DNA from: Bryum argenteum
Lineage: Eukaryota; Streptophyta; Bryopsida; Bryales; Bryaceae
Reading direction: 5' to 3'
NCBI GenBank assembly: GCA_037043015.1
Contig: CM073326.1
Location: 6,421,845 to 6,485,844 of the forward strand
Length of the DNA stretch: 64,000 nt
Numbering within the stretch: the stretch's first letter is position 1; every line of letters begins with the position of its first letter. The position numbers and the translations under genes were made by a program. The notes beneath the pieces are model-generated. The model worked only from the letters and a program-made list of their open reading frames with translations, made no database searches and had not been told where the DNA came from. Positions 32,405 through 44,341 of this stretch are shown here, piece by piece.

Positions 32405-35400
32405 CTAAAACTCTAAGCAGGAGTCTTTGTCGAACTGATGCTTGAGCAAGTTCGGCAAGCAAGCTCCTTCAATAAGCTCCGTGGGTCCGCACATGAGCGC
32501 GATCGTTTCAGGGCACCCGGCTGGCAGATGCTCCTTCACCATAGCTTCACAAATCCTGCCCTTACTGAAGCTCCAATCTGAGGGCACAGTCGCGCCCGTC
32601 AGAGTGTAGCACACCCGGAAGTTCTTGTGCTTCGAGCTCCATGCATCCAGCTCCTTCTTCAACATTATGTCGTCGTAATTCCGGTTCGAGTACAACAGAT
32701 GAATCTCGGTCTTGTCCTCCGGATCGCTCACAATCGCGCGGATCACCTGGTACATGGGCGTGATACCCGTGCCACCCGCCAGCATCGCGATTCGCTTCAC
32801 ATTCCTCGTCTTGCCATTGATCAGAAACTCGCCCTTGCCCATGTACTGAATGTGCCCCACTGGACCCTTGACATCGATCGTTTCACCCACTTTGAGAGAG
32901 TCCAGATACTGGGAGAACAGTCCGCCCATCGGGAACTTGGGGTGCGCGTTTTTGAAGTAGACTTTGATCACGAGCTCGAGGTACCCCACATCGTCGTCGT
33001 TACTCGTCGGCGTGTACGCTCGCATGCAAAACTTGCCGTTGATCGAGCAGCTGATGAGAATGTGCTTTCCGACGGGTAAGCCCAGGACGTGCTTCGCAGA
33101 TGGAAGCGCGAAGCGTAGTCTGCGGACGTCGTGACTGAGGACTTCGCGTTCGGTTAGTGGTAACGGAATGCGTTCTCTCGGGTTGAGAGCGATCGGGTTC
33201 CCTGTCGCGGAGAAGGCTTGTGGCGTGTCATCTTTGACCGGTGGGGGTGGAGCGTCGAGATCGTCTTTGGATGCGATGAGGTCGCCGATGTAATACTCCT
33301 CCAGCATGGTTTGTGCTTTGGACGAGTGAATGGCGTCGAACTCCTCGGTTGAATCCATGCCGCCGTTGATCAGAATGCTCTCCGCGCCGCCCGGGTGATC
33401 TTCCAGGAACGGTGTGCAGTCGTAGACCTTGTTGCGGACTATGATCCAGCATGAGTCTTCCTTTTGATGCTTGCGAACTTCGGACAGCTTAATCTGGCGC
33501 TTGGGCGCGACCGGAGCTACGACTTTGGTGGTTAAGTTTGGCGGGGCGGCCTCTACGGCTGGTGCTTTTACCATCCATCCCCCTGTCTGGTTTCCTGGCA
33601 TCGTCGGATGCTCAAACGTCAAATGTAGGGCGTTTTCTTCCGACTTGGTCATCCCAATCTTCACCCGAAACCAGGAGTTGTTCATCATGCCCTGAAACAG
33701 AAGGAAGGGGTAAGAACACTGATCACCTCTTAAGCAAGAATTTGGGTTAACGGAGATTGAGAGTTTACCATGACGTTCCAAATGAGGTGCTGAGGCTGAG
33801 TGTTCATGGCCGCGTCCCAAGCACGGACAACAATCTCTTTGCACTTTAGCAAATCCATCACGTCCACACCCACCTGCCAGAAGCACCAGCACCAGTACTT
33901 CCCATATCTGGTGGGCTCCTCAGGATGCTTCAGATCACACAGTATCCATGACTTTCCATCGTCCAACGATACCTCCACCCGCGTCACTTTCCGTCCTCCA
34001 CCTGCATGCTCACCACAATTCTGTCAGACACGCCAACCTAAAGCAACAAATATCCCTGACCCTGCAAGATTTGAAAGCTCCCGGCTATGGAGATCGGTGC
34101 AGTACTACTGACCGCTGTATGCATAGCCCTTCACGGTGTAAGGCTCCTGGAGAGTCGAGAAATTAACCGGAAGCGTCTCGGCGTGCGCAGGTGAACTGAT
34201 GACCGAGTTTATGTTCAGCTGATTAATAATGTAATCAGGCCTGTACCACCAACCTGGAAAGAGTAGATTCGTCATGAGTATACGAGCGAGCGCCGGAAAC
34301 GTGAAACGTGTGGAAGGGAAAGAGTGAGTAGTACCTTCAGCTTTCGCGGTTTCGGCGTCCACATGCGATGGCAGCACGCGATTGTCGTGGAAGTGATAAT
34401 AGTTCCCCGATTCTTGTGAAGTGACCACGATCTTCTTGAGCCACTTCACCATGCGGCCACCGATGTAGCCTGGAATGAGCAATCGGATGGGGTAGCCGTG
34501 GTCAGGCTCCAAGTCGCGCCCGTTTTGCTGATATGCGAGTATCACGTCCTCAGCACGGTCCATTGCCGTGTTAATGGTGATGCTGGTCCCGTACTTGGAG
34601 CCCCCGCCACCCGGGAGAATCTCCGCGCCTTCAAAGCAGACATACAGCGCGCCCTTCTTTTGAGAGAGCACGCCGCAGTGACGAAGCACGTCGCAGAGAT
34701 GAACTCCTTTCCAGATGGACGTGCTCACGGCCGACGGACCCCAGCTGAACCCGATCGACTGCTTCACCATATTCTCCTCCTTGCGACGGTTGCCCGCACA
34801 CACCAGCGTCACGGGAAGCTCGTGCGCCGGGAAGCGCAGCATGTCGTCCATCGTGAAACTCATGGGCCGCTTCACCAGGCCCGAGACCTCGATTCTCCAG
34901 TCGTCCCATGAAGCGCGCGGCACCGCGCCGTGGTTGCGCACGTAGTGTAGGGACGTTGGTGTCAAAAACCCCGCCTGAAATCACGCGCTGAATCGCTCAG
35001 ACCCACTGCACGCGTTGGCAACTCTAGCTCTCATCACTGATCGAAATGCTTTCTAAGAGCCTTGCTTACCTTCATCAGGTCTGGGAGCGGAGGCTCGCAG
35101 TTAAACGGGTGCCGTCCCGTGAGCCGGACCAGGTCCGGGTGGCGAGGAATCCAGTCATCCGCCGTGCCGACGTCGCGTTCATCGATCTCAGTAATCGGAA
35201 TCTCCTCTACGTAATTCCACACCTTATCGTCGTCCCCCGACGACAACTCCTCGTCATCGAATTCCTCCGCCTCCGGTGCTGCAATGCTGTACCCCATCGG
35301 AGCTCCGCCGTTCACATGCACCCCGTTGCTCTTCTTGCCCACCTTCAAATCAACGCCGTTGCTCGCCACAGTATCTACAAGAACTCTTCCCGTCATGTCA

Positions 35401-35423
35401 ACCCAAGCACGACGAGCTGCCAA
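32405..35423 (-). CDS. NIA: Assimilatory nitrate reductase (NADH type)
   Basis: Exons, minus strand: 35423-35070, 34974-34335, 34253-34113, 34001-33769, 33691-32405 (2655 nt, 884 aa). This cytosolic enzyme reduces nitrate to nitrite. Domains in order: acidic N-terminus; molybdopterin domain with the Mo-ligand C177 ([13 protein letters not shown]); Mo dimerisation domain to about 490; hinge; cytochrome b5 with heme ligands H555 (HPGG) and H578; FAD domain (RAYTPTS); NADH domain (GGTGITP) with C857 in MCGP. It ends SCLEF. The hinge between the Mo and heme domains (474-525) contains no serine, so the phosphorylation and 14-3-3 site known in flowering plants is absent. Introns 1 and 4 are phase 0, introns 2 and 3 phase 1. 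Coding GC is high compared with the flanks. An antisense frame series is a by-product of this composition. Confidence 0.97.
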
Positions 35424-36700
35424 AGTACAACTCCCTGCGAGTCACTGCACACACAGTCACCTGCATTCCCATCAGATTCGTCACTTTCTAAATTCCCCAA
35501 ATAGTAACTTCCACCTGTACACGAATCCACATAGAAACAGCCTAGCTTCCCGCCCTCTCCACGAATACTCACACCCCAATTCAACACAGTCTTTGAACCC
35601 CTCCGATTCCCTATCACTCCGCTAATCTACTCAAGCTCTCGCTTTCCACACGCCACCGGTACGAACTACCGCTCATACCCACAACGCCACCATCGCAACC
35701 AGACAATCCACGCACTGTCACTGTCACATTCCAAGCAATCGCAGCGAAGCACAAACTACCGTTCACTACGCCACTATCACAATCCAGGAAGTCCACGAAC
35801 TATCTCAACCCACGCCACCGTCACATTCCGGACAATCCAAACGCTAGAAGAATTACCGTTAAATTCGAGTGAACGTCCCGAGCAAGCTCCGAGGGGTTTG
35901 AGTATCAATCAGCATGAGAATAGGTAGCTACAGACCCCAGATCTGGCGAGAGTGGTTGGCACTTAGGGGGAGTGAGCTGAGATGTTGGAGGGGGGGAGGT
36001 GCAGATTGTATGGAGAGAAACAGGAGGATTCTTAAAAGCCAGTGAGGGGCCGGGTGGTTGATGAGGAAGGGAGTATATTCGGTTGGAGCTAGATGGATGA
36101 GGCGAGTCGAGAGAGGCAGGATTGTTTGCGGTGAAAATGTGATGTGCTTGTGGCGGCTTGGTGCTAAAGAAGGCGAGAGAATGCAGGGAGGTGCGAGGAG
36201 GGGAGTGTGGCGAGGCGAGCAGTGCAAAGCAGGGCACCTTCCGCTGTCGGCGACTGTCCGCCGCGGTTGACTGCACATTGCTCCTCAAGGATCCCCCCCC
36301 CCCAGGCCCCAGCCCGGGGGGCCCGCCCCCCTCCCGGCGGTCCGGCCCTCCCCTCCTTTGGTTTACTACTGTGCTGTAGTTTCTTTCATCAGGGCACCCC
36401 TCCATTTTGCCTTCCAAGTTCAACCCTATTCTCGTTTCCTTACTTTGCCCATTCAGGCCACTCAGATGCTTCGCCCTTTTCACTCTCTCTGGCCCCCACC
36501 ACCTTTTTATGTCCATTGCTCTCTTCACCGTTTTTTGAATTTTTATTTTTAGCCACGCTCAGTTTCTCTCAAGATTTTTCTTGGGTAGGATGTTGTACTG
36601 GCGACCTCCAGCCATCACCGGGTGACCCACCTATGGAGTAGATGAAAGAAGGTGGATGGCGGACAATGAGTGAGTTAGTGAGGCACAGTCAATTTAAGAA
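35424..36700. other. Nitrate reductase upstream region (presumed promoter and leader)
   Basis: The region is C-rich on the plus strand, with degenerate repeats around 35640-35840 (variants of CACGCCAC and GAACTAC). Long frames (for example 35905-36528 minus, 36207-36641 plus) overlap each other and a GC island, and lack recognisable domains. No confident TATA box. Confidence 0.4.
36291..36360. repeat. Extreme GC island with C-runs
   Basis: About 70 bp made almost only of G and C, including a run of 11 C and a GGGGGGCCCGCCCCCC core that can fold on itself, inside otherwise AT-rich DNA. It may be a structural element or an assembly problem. Confidence 0.7.
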
Positions 36701-37867
36701 TGGAAGTTAACAAATAGTTATCCCACATAAATCAAATGTAACAAATAGCCCATACCAAAGTCTAATTTAATATACCACATAATATATTCCATGTCCCCTA
36801 ATTCCTTATACAATATTATGTTTATTATTTTTATGTATGCATGTGCTTATTTATTTCTTCATATTCATAGTCCCAAAATGCATAAAAAGAAGGTAGGGGG
36901 ATAGGTAGGTTGGTGGGTAGGAAGGATCGCCGTACGATATTTAGAATTTGAAATTTTTTTAAGGGGGTCGGCTGCCTCCTTTTAGTCCCTCAACCTGCTG
37001 GACCGCTTGTTGGCTCGGGGTCACACCGGCTTGCTGGCTCGAGGTCACAATGGCCAGCAGGTTCCGAAGCCCATGCTGGCTGGAGTAAGCTCTCCGGTGT
37101 GGCGAGGCCATCATTGACCTGGTCTTCTCAACAACCTAGATGGCAACCTTAGGCTGCCAATACTACGTGTGTCCCTTTTACTTTGTAAGAAAATGCATCT
37201 TTATTTCTTGTTTGTACTACACTTGAAGGGAAAATTACGTTTCTCCCAAAAACCAGTTGGGTGAAACATAGACCACTAGACTTTGCTCATTAACGTGGTC
37301 TCGTAAACAACCTACAATACGCTATGTGTCAAGAATATGACAGTTTGGATGACACGCTGAAACGCATAAGAGCCATAACTTCTGCATTTAGAGTATGTTT
37401 ACAACAAGATCACTTGTATTGGGTCCCAGATAGTGTAGTACAGTGATACTCTCGAAACCACTGTAGATTTCAATTGGATGTCCTCAAGACAATCGTATTT
37501 TTGCCCCTACGAAATGTTTTTGGAGCCACCTCAAGACAATGACCTTTTTTCTTCTGAATTTCTAGAATTTTCAATTTGAACCCCAAAAATCAATTTGTAT
37601 TATTTTTAATTCAAAAATGGGTCCTGTAGCCCCAAATTACTCTAGGAGTTTACTTCGTAGCATCTCAAACCATTACATAAAAAATCAGGGGACTCTTGCC
37701 GCTTCCTTGCCCCGAGACAAAAGCTCGTACGGGTCTTTTACACTGATCCCTGCCCTTACAGTCACTGAGATTCTGTCTCTCAGTTTTAAATGATCTGACA
37801 TCCTCCATTGACTTCTTGTTGGTCTGATATCGAAAAGTACCCTTCATGTCCACTAGTTTCCATTTGT
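36701..37867. other. Intergenic DNA with a small tandem repeat
   Basis: No gene recognised. A 25-bp duplication (CTTG(T/C)TGGCTCG(G/A)GGTCACA) lies at about 37004-37052. Confidence 0.5.
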
Positions 37868-39074
37868 ACCATCAGATTTCAATATCATACTGCTCACCCA
37901 CACTAGTCACGTTATTCCACACTATTTCAGAAGCGATTTGAGGGCATTCATGGGGACTAGGTCTCATCACGTCCAGTCAAAAGAAAAAGTCAAAACATAG
38001 AGTGTTCATTTGGAAGGGTAAACTACTTTGAAGCTTTCAATTTTAACTCATAAGTAAGATAAGAGGTTTCAAATTACTATTTGTAATCAAATTTGATTAA
38101 ATTTCAAATTACCATTTATGATCAAAGTTGTACCATCAGATTTCAATATCATACTGCTCACCCACACTAGTCACGTTATTCCACACTATTTCAGAAGCGA
38201 TTTGAGGGCATTCATGGGGACTAGGTCTCATCACGTCCAGTCAAAAGAAAAAGTCAAAACATAGAGTGTTCATTTGGAAGGGTAAACTACTTTGAAGCTT
38301 TCAATTTTAACTCATAAGTAAGATAAGAGGTTTCAAATTACCCTTTACAATCAAATTTGTACCATCAGATTTCAATATCATACTACTGACCCACACTATT
38401 CACGTTATTCCACACTATTTCAAAAGTGATTTGAGGGCATTCATGGGGACAAGGACTCATCACGTCAAGTCAAAAGAAAAAGTCAAATCATAGAGTATTC
38501 ATCTAGAAGGGTAAATTGTTTCTAAATTTTTAATTTTAACTCATAAGTAAGATAAGGGATTTCAAATTATCATTTATAATCAAATTTGTACCATCATATT
38601 TCAATACCGCACTCCTACCCACACTAGTTACGCTATTCCACACTATTTCAGAAGCGATTTGAGGGCATGCATAGGGACTGGGTCTCGTCACTTCAAGTCA
38701 AAAGAAAAAGTCAAAACATAGAGTGTTCATTTGGAAGGGTGAACTACTTTGAAGTTTTCAATTGTAACTCATAAGTAAGATAAGAGATTTCAAATTACCA
38801 TTTATAATCAAATTTCTATCATCAGATTTCAAAATCATACTGCTGATCCACACTAGTCACGTCATTCCACACTATTTCGAAAGCGATTTGAAGGCAAGCG
38901 ATTTAAGGGCATTCATGGGGACTGGGTCTCATCACGTCAAGTCAAAAGAAAAAGTGAAAACATAGAGTGTTCATTTGGAAGGGTAAATTACTTTTAAGTT
39001 TTCAATTTTAACTCATAAGTAAGATAAGAGATTTCAAATTACCATTTATGATCAAATTTCTACCATCAGATTTC

Positions 39075-39959
39075 AGGCACTCCAAACCTTGGCTTGGTAG
39101 TTAGGGCTTAGGGCCCCAACGAGGAGGTCCTGGTTCTATCCCCCAGGTAGCGTGGTAGTTATAGTGTCCACCCTCGTAGAAGGGGGGATACTATGTCAAG
39201 TATCTTCAAGGCACTAGACTAGAAACTAGACTTGTTATAGTCTCCACTAGACTAAACTAGACTAAAAAGAGGGGTACTATGTCAAGTAACTTCAAGTCAG
39301 ACAAACTAGCCTAGAAAGTCTTCAAGGCTCTAAACTAGACTAGAAAGGGGGGTACTATGTCAAGTATCTTAAGTCAGTAAAACTAGACTAGAAAGTCTTC
39401 AAGGCACTAAACTAGAAATTCTTCAAGGCACTAAACTAGAGGCACTAGACTAGAAACTAGCGTAGTTACTTCAAACTATTTAGTTATAGTCTCCACCCTC
39501 TCAAGTATCTTCAAGGCAGCTAAACTAGCTTCAGTGAAAATCCAAAAGTAGCAACCCAAACCTAAATTAGACTAGAAAGGGGGGTACTATTTAGTTATAG
39601 TCTCCACCCTCTCAAGTATCTTCAAGGCAGTAAACTAGCTTTAGTGAAAATCCAAATGTAGCATCCCAAACGTAGCTTTAGTGAAAATGCATAGTGAAAA
39701 TCCAAACGTAGCAACCCAAACGTAACTTTAGTGAAAATCCAAACGTAGCAACCAGGGTCAAACATAGCAACCAGGGTCAAATCCTAGTAGTGACTAGACT
39801 AGAAACTAGCGTAGTTATAATCTCCACCCTCGAGACACGAGACATTATACGAACAGTGGGTGAACGTCGCCGTCACTTATAATCTCCACCCTCGGGACAC
39901 GAGACACTATACGAACAGTGGGTGAACGCCGTCACCTTAGAAAGGACCGGAGTTTCTAT
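39075..39959 (+). mobile_element. Insert in the satellite with a tRNA-like (SINE-type) head
   Basis: The satellite unit breaks after ACCATCAGATTT (39063-39074) and resumes at ACCATTAGATTT (39960-39971). The insert starts with an A-box-like TGGCTTGGTAGTTAGGGC (39090-39107) and a B-box-like GGTTCTATCCC (39132-39142), the internal Pol III promoter layout of tRNA-derived SINEs. The body is a patchwork of short repeats (GACTAGAAA, GTACTATGTCAAGTATCTTC, GTAGCAACCCAAAC). The flanking 12-mers may be a target duplication, but they are also part of the satellite unit. Confidence 0.5.
39821..39934. repeat. Tandem duplication of a roughly 58-bp segment
   Basis: CTCCACCCTCGAGACACGAG and CTCCACCCTCGGGACACGAG each lead into ACTATACGAACAGTGGGTGA-like sequence; two copies in direct tandem inside the satellite insert. 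Confidence 0.85.
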
Positions 39960-40858
39960 ATACCATTAGATTTCTAACCCACACTATTAGTCACGTTATT
40001 CTACACTATTTCAGAAGCGATTTGTATTTACCATCCTCACTATTTCAGAAGCGATTTCTATCTACCATCACTTACACTAGTCAGAAGCGATTTCTATCTA
40101 CCATCACTTACACTAGTCAGAAGCGATTTCTATTTACCATCACCCATTCTAGTCACGTTATTCCACACTATTTCAGAAGCAATTTCTAGCCTACACTAGT
40201 CACGTTATTCCACACTATTTTAGAAGCGATTTCTATCTACCATCACTATTTCAAAAGCCACCTTAGAAAGGACTAGTCACATTATTCCACATTATTTCAA
40301 AAGCCACTTTAGAAAGGACTGGAATTTCTATCTACCATGAGATTTCTGACCCACACTAGTCACGTTATTCCACACTATTTCAGAAGCGATTTCTATCTAC
40401 CATCCACACTATTTCAGAAGCGATTTCTATCTACCGTCACCCACACTAGTCACGTTACTCCACACTATTTCATAAGCAATTTCTATCTACCGTTAGATTT
40501 CTGACCCACACTAGTCACAGGTTTCTGACCCACACTAGTCACAAATTTCTGACCCACACTAATCACAGATTTCTGACCCACACTAATCATAGATTTCTGA
40601 CCCACACTAGTCACGTTATTCCACATTATTTCAGAAGCGATTTCTATCTACCATCCACACTATTTCAGAAGCGATTTGAGGGCAAGCGATTTAAGGGCAT
40701 TCATGGGGACTTGGTCTCATCATGTCAAGTCAAAAGAAAAAGTCAAAACATAGAGTGTTCATTTGGAAGGGTAAACTACTTTGAAGTTTTCAATTTTAAC
40801 TCATAAGTCATAAGTAAGATAAGAGATTTCAAATTACCATTTATTATCAAACCTTGCC

Positions 40859-41851
40859 ATTTTCTTTAGATGTGACCTACGTTTGGCTTCGCCAAACATG
40901 GCGGAGGAAGCTCTTGTAACTTGAGAGTCCCCTTTATTTGTGTCAAAATAACAAAATAATTAAACTATGTAACTTGAATTGTGAAGCATAATAACCCTAG
41001 TTTTCAATATCAAACCCTAAAACTCTAGTTTTGAATGAACCCCTCTTTTAATGAAACCCTAGCCCATTCGTTGACCATGTAGTAATGTAAGTACTTGGAT
41101 TGAGAAGTAGTGAATATATAGGAGAGTTGTCTATTTAAAATTTAACAACGTTTTTTATTTTTTGTTTTTTTACAACTAACCCAGGTCCGGGCACTTGTTG
41201 GGACAATAACAAATGTATGTTTGGTCGCTCCATATTTAGCGAAGGTTTACCTTCGTACTTCTCTCTTGCATTACAATAAACCCCTTCATTTGTGGTAAAT
41301 AAAAACCCACACAAACACTTTTAAAATTCACTCTCCAAAACCTTACTCCTAGAGAAGTAAATGATTTTCCTTTAGGAAGATCTCAATCGCATAAGTTAAG
41401 ATACTTTGCATACCACAAGAATATGATTTCAAGCGTTACTCATACTAGCTTATTGAGAAGGTTTAATATTTTTGATATCAACAACAATATAAGCAAAAAG
41501 TGCATTCATAATCTTTCAACATCAACCCATTTTTGCACCAAAATAAGTAAGTAAATAAATACCAACAATAATAAAAAAATTAGAAATGAACATAGTTAAT
41601 TCAACTATCCACATAGTGCAAATTTTATATTACCAAATTTGCGTAGCATTCAAAAGAGTATAGGATACTATCTTCTGGTCTCTGAATTACCTGATTTTCT
41701 ACACTAATTTACCCACTACACTAATTTTCACAACAAAATCAACATATTGTCAGCAGAAGCATGATGTCTTCAGCCACAAATGCACTCAATGATTATGCGT
41801 CTTGGGGATTGCATTCACTTTTTATCAAGAATGTACATTGTCGAAAATTTG
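40859..41851. other. AT-rich intergenic DNA
   Basis: No gene recognised; no frame over 60 codons. Confidence 0.5.
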
Positions 41852-41855
41852 TCAA

Positions 41856-42115
41856 CCCCTAAAGGTCTTTGATACAAAATTGTTTAAATTATCAAAAAGA
41901 ACCTTCTTCTACTTCAGGTGCAAAGAAACTCAATCTGAGCATTGATTAGAAGATCCAACCGTAGGATCTTGAAGTTAACTTGACCCTTTTCTTGAATGCC
42001 AAATTTGAACCGTTAATTTTTCTCCAATTTTGAGATTATAATGATCAAAGTTGGCTGAATTTTCTCCCTGGGTAAATTCCAAAGAGCGTTTTCCGCTTTC
42101 TTGGACCTTTACGGG
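41856..42115. mobile_element. Candidate TTAA element, 260 bp
   Basis: The left end CCCCTAAAGGTC and the reverse complement of the right end CCCGTAAAGGTC differ at one base in 12. TTAA follows the right end (42116-42119), and the left flank is TCAA (41852-41855), one base from TTAA. The terminal pattern resembles the other TTAA elements in the window. Confidence 0.5.
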
Positions 42116-42119
42116 TTAA

Positions 42120-42526
42120 ATTATATCATCTCTTTTTTTCTTTTCGAGTTAGTTTAATGGAGTAAGTTGATTTAATGGTTTTGTGGTGTGTGTGTGTTGT
42201 TGGGCGTTGGCAAATGAGAACCACAAGCCAGGACCCCCAATTTCACCACAACTTGAGGGGAGCCCTTGTGTACGTTTTTTTGCTTTTTTGTCTTGGCCCC
42301 TTTGACATTGGAAAAACTAACTGTATGATTAACGCTTTTAGGGTATTTGAGAGGAGCCCTAAATTCCCCCCCACCACTGACTTCTAATGGGGATGGGGAA
42401 CTTTTTGGCCATCGGTGACTGGTTCCCAGCATCTTTCAAAATTACTAGTCTGGGAAAACTTCCATCATCAAATAGTCATTTTTGATCCTTCTCGGTACCA
42501 TGCAAACTCACCAACATGTTGTGGAC
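42120..42526. other. Intergenic DNA, nothing recognised
   Basis: Overlapping frames on both strands at 42172-42432 have no recognisable product. Confidence 0.45.
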
Positions 42527-42529
42527 TTA

Positions 42530-43033
42530 GGGCCGATTTACACCTAGGAGCCGGGCCAAGTTTTCTTGGGGCCAATTGCTTGAAATTTCAGCCCGTTTTT
42601 GGGTTGGGGCCGGCCTCAAGTCCTCATTATAATATGATTAGAATGGGGGCTGATTTTCCCATATGTAATGGCCTTCGGGCCAAGAAGCCGGGCCAATTCA
42701 ATAAAGTCCAACAAAATTCAGTACTTCTCAAAAAACGGACGGATTTGATTTGGTGAAAAAAAATTGTTAAAAAAAAAAAAGGTTTTTTTTAGACAAATCT
42801 GACATTGGCCCCGAGGCCAAGAATTGGCCTTCCATTCTCGGTGCACCCAATTCACCGAGCTCGGGCCATGTCAGAACTTGCATTTCTTGATTAAAAAAAT
42901 TTTGCCACTAAATTGGCCCGGCCTCTAGGTGTAAGGGGGTTGGGCCTAATTTTTGCCTTTCGGCCAATCACGAGTGAGGATTTCAGCCCTCAAACGGGCT
43001 GAATTGGCCCGTCCCCCAGGTGTAAATCGGCCC
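42530..43033. mobile_element. TTA-flanked MITE, 504 bp, GGGCCGATTTACACC ends
   Basis: Both ends share GGGCCGATTTACACCT as a perfect inverted repeat, with weaker pairing further in. TTA flanks both sides (42527-42529, 43034-43036). Many short GGCC(A/G)A motifs recur in the subterminal regions. A PIF/Harbinger-like non-autonomous element is the likely identity. Confidence 0.85.
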
Positions 43034-43036
43034 TTA

Positions 43037-43495
43037 GGGACGCTTTACATGGGGAGTCAAGACCAACAAATTTCCAAGCTGATTTAGGAGCACAAGTGGC
43101 TCAATGGACCGCTTGGAAAACACATTAAACAATTGATAAAGTGTGGGCCAGTTCGTGTATAAAGCCCTTGGGGCCGACTTGTAAAAGGAAAAACAAGCCC
43201 ATGGGGCCAATTCGTATTATTAGCTCCATTCCAGGCTTTTGATTTGTTCACAATATAATATTTTTGTGATGAAATCAAGAGACAACATCTGAATTGGCCT
43301 TCCATTCTTGTATCTCACAACTTATAGGTCGTGTCATAGCTTATCCCCACCCATTATTATATATTATCAAAAAATTGGCCTTCACTCCTCATGTAAAGTC
43401 CTTGGGCCCAATTTCAAGAAATGGACCAATCACAAGAGAGGATTCCTCCATTAATTGGCCCCATCAATGGCTTGGCCCCTCATGTAAAGCGACCC
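43037..43495. mobile_element. MITE related to its neighbour, 459 bp, GGG(A/T)CGCTTTACATG ends
   Basis: The left end GGGACGCTTTACATGGGG and the reverse complement of the right end GGGTCGCTTTACATGAGG pair with two mismatches. The left flank TTA is shared with the previous element and the right flank is TTG. Internal CCAATCACAAGAGAGGATT resembles CCAATCACGAGTGAGGATT in the 504-bp neighbour, so the two are diverged relatives. Confidence 0.75.
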
Positions 43496-43499
43496 TTGA

Positions 43500-44341
43500 G
43501 CCTGTAAAGCCGACTGACCTCGAAACTCCCAGTAAGTCTCAAAGCTGGCAAAAACTACCCTCTTTTGTTGCAAGTTGAAAATATTCAAATGTTGACGAAG
43601 TTTTAGGTCTATAAGTGTAGGATCGAGTAATTGAGTTGTATATGTATATGCATGTCAGATTCACATTCAAATTCCTTACCTATTTCTTTGAGCATAATGC
43701 TCAAAGTTGGAGAATTTTTTTTTCCCCTTATTGTTAAAAGGGTGACTAGTATTTTGAGGTCTAGACATAAGCATTTTGGGTAGAAAATTTGATACAAGGC
43801 TCTTCACATTCTTGTTCCTAAGTAGATTGGAAACACCCCTATGCAAGTTTTACCCACATGCAACCTAGAAAACCTATAGAAATGCTTGAATTTAACATGG
43901 AGGTATGCTAAATTTTAAGTACAAAGGCCGGTCTTTGACAGTAAAACTAGCAATTGAAAAATAATTTGATTGAAACTCCAAACATTAATATTATGCCTTA
44001 AAACCTTCTTTACATGTACAAAAAACAAAACTTGAAAAAAAGTCAAATCTCAATTTTTGGTGAATTTTTGAAGTTTATGCAGTCTAATTGACTTTGGGCA
44101 GATTTTGAGTATAAATAAGCATATACTGTAATGTGGGCAAATTTCAAACACTATATTTGAACTTTGACCGTGAATATCTCGTAGAGAATGAGGAATCTTG
44201 AAGCTTGAAATGACTTTTTGGAAAGTTGTGGAAAAACTCTACAACCCAAAAAAGGTCTAAATTCATGCAAACTAAATTTAGAAAACGAGAGCCTGATCAA
44301 AGCCAAAATAGACAAGATTTTTCCTCATTGGACTGTAGGGG
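43500..44341. mobile_element. TTAA-element family member B, 842 bp
   Basis: A sibling of 16911-17750 (840 bp) in the same orientation, with shared blocks throughout (for example ACAAAGGCCGGT and CAAAAAACAAAACTTGAA). The left end follows TTGA (43496-43499), a one-base variant of TTAA. The right end GGACTGTAGGGG is followed by TTAA at 44342-44345. It has no coding capacity. Confidence 0.65.

Larger units (their letters stand above)
37868..40858. repeat. Satellite-like array, roughly 229-bp unit, partly scrambled
   Basis: ACCATCAGATTTCAATATCA-type unit starts fall at about 37868, 38132, 38361, 38590, 38818 and 39062 (spacings 264, 229, 229, 228, 244). Each full unit also holds CACGTTATTCCACACTATTT, GTCAAAAGAAAAAGTCAAAA and TCATAAGTAAGATAAGAG. 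From about 39960 to 40680 only fragments of the unit recur in short sub-repeats, such as GATTTCTGACCCACACTA repeated five times at 40493-40605. One nearly complete tail closes the array at 40670-40858. Copies are similar enough to suggest recent amplification. Confidence 0.9.

Noticed and set aside
32627-33079. Plus-strand frames opposite nitrate reductase (also 34498-34911, 35046-35504)
   Set aside because: Antisense shadows of a GC-rich coding region, with no motif of their own.
36207-36641. 144-codon frame upstream of nitrate reductase, and the 207-codon minus-strand frame at 35905-36528
   Set aside because: Both run through the GC tract and low-complexity Pro/Ser-rich sequence and overlap each other; no domain.
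37868-40858. CRISPR-like regularly spaced repeats
   Set aside because: Units are about 229 bp with no spacer structure, in a plant nuclear genome; this is satellite DNA.
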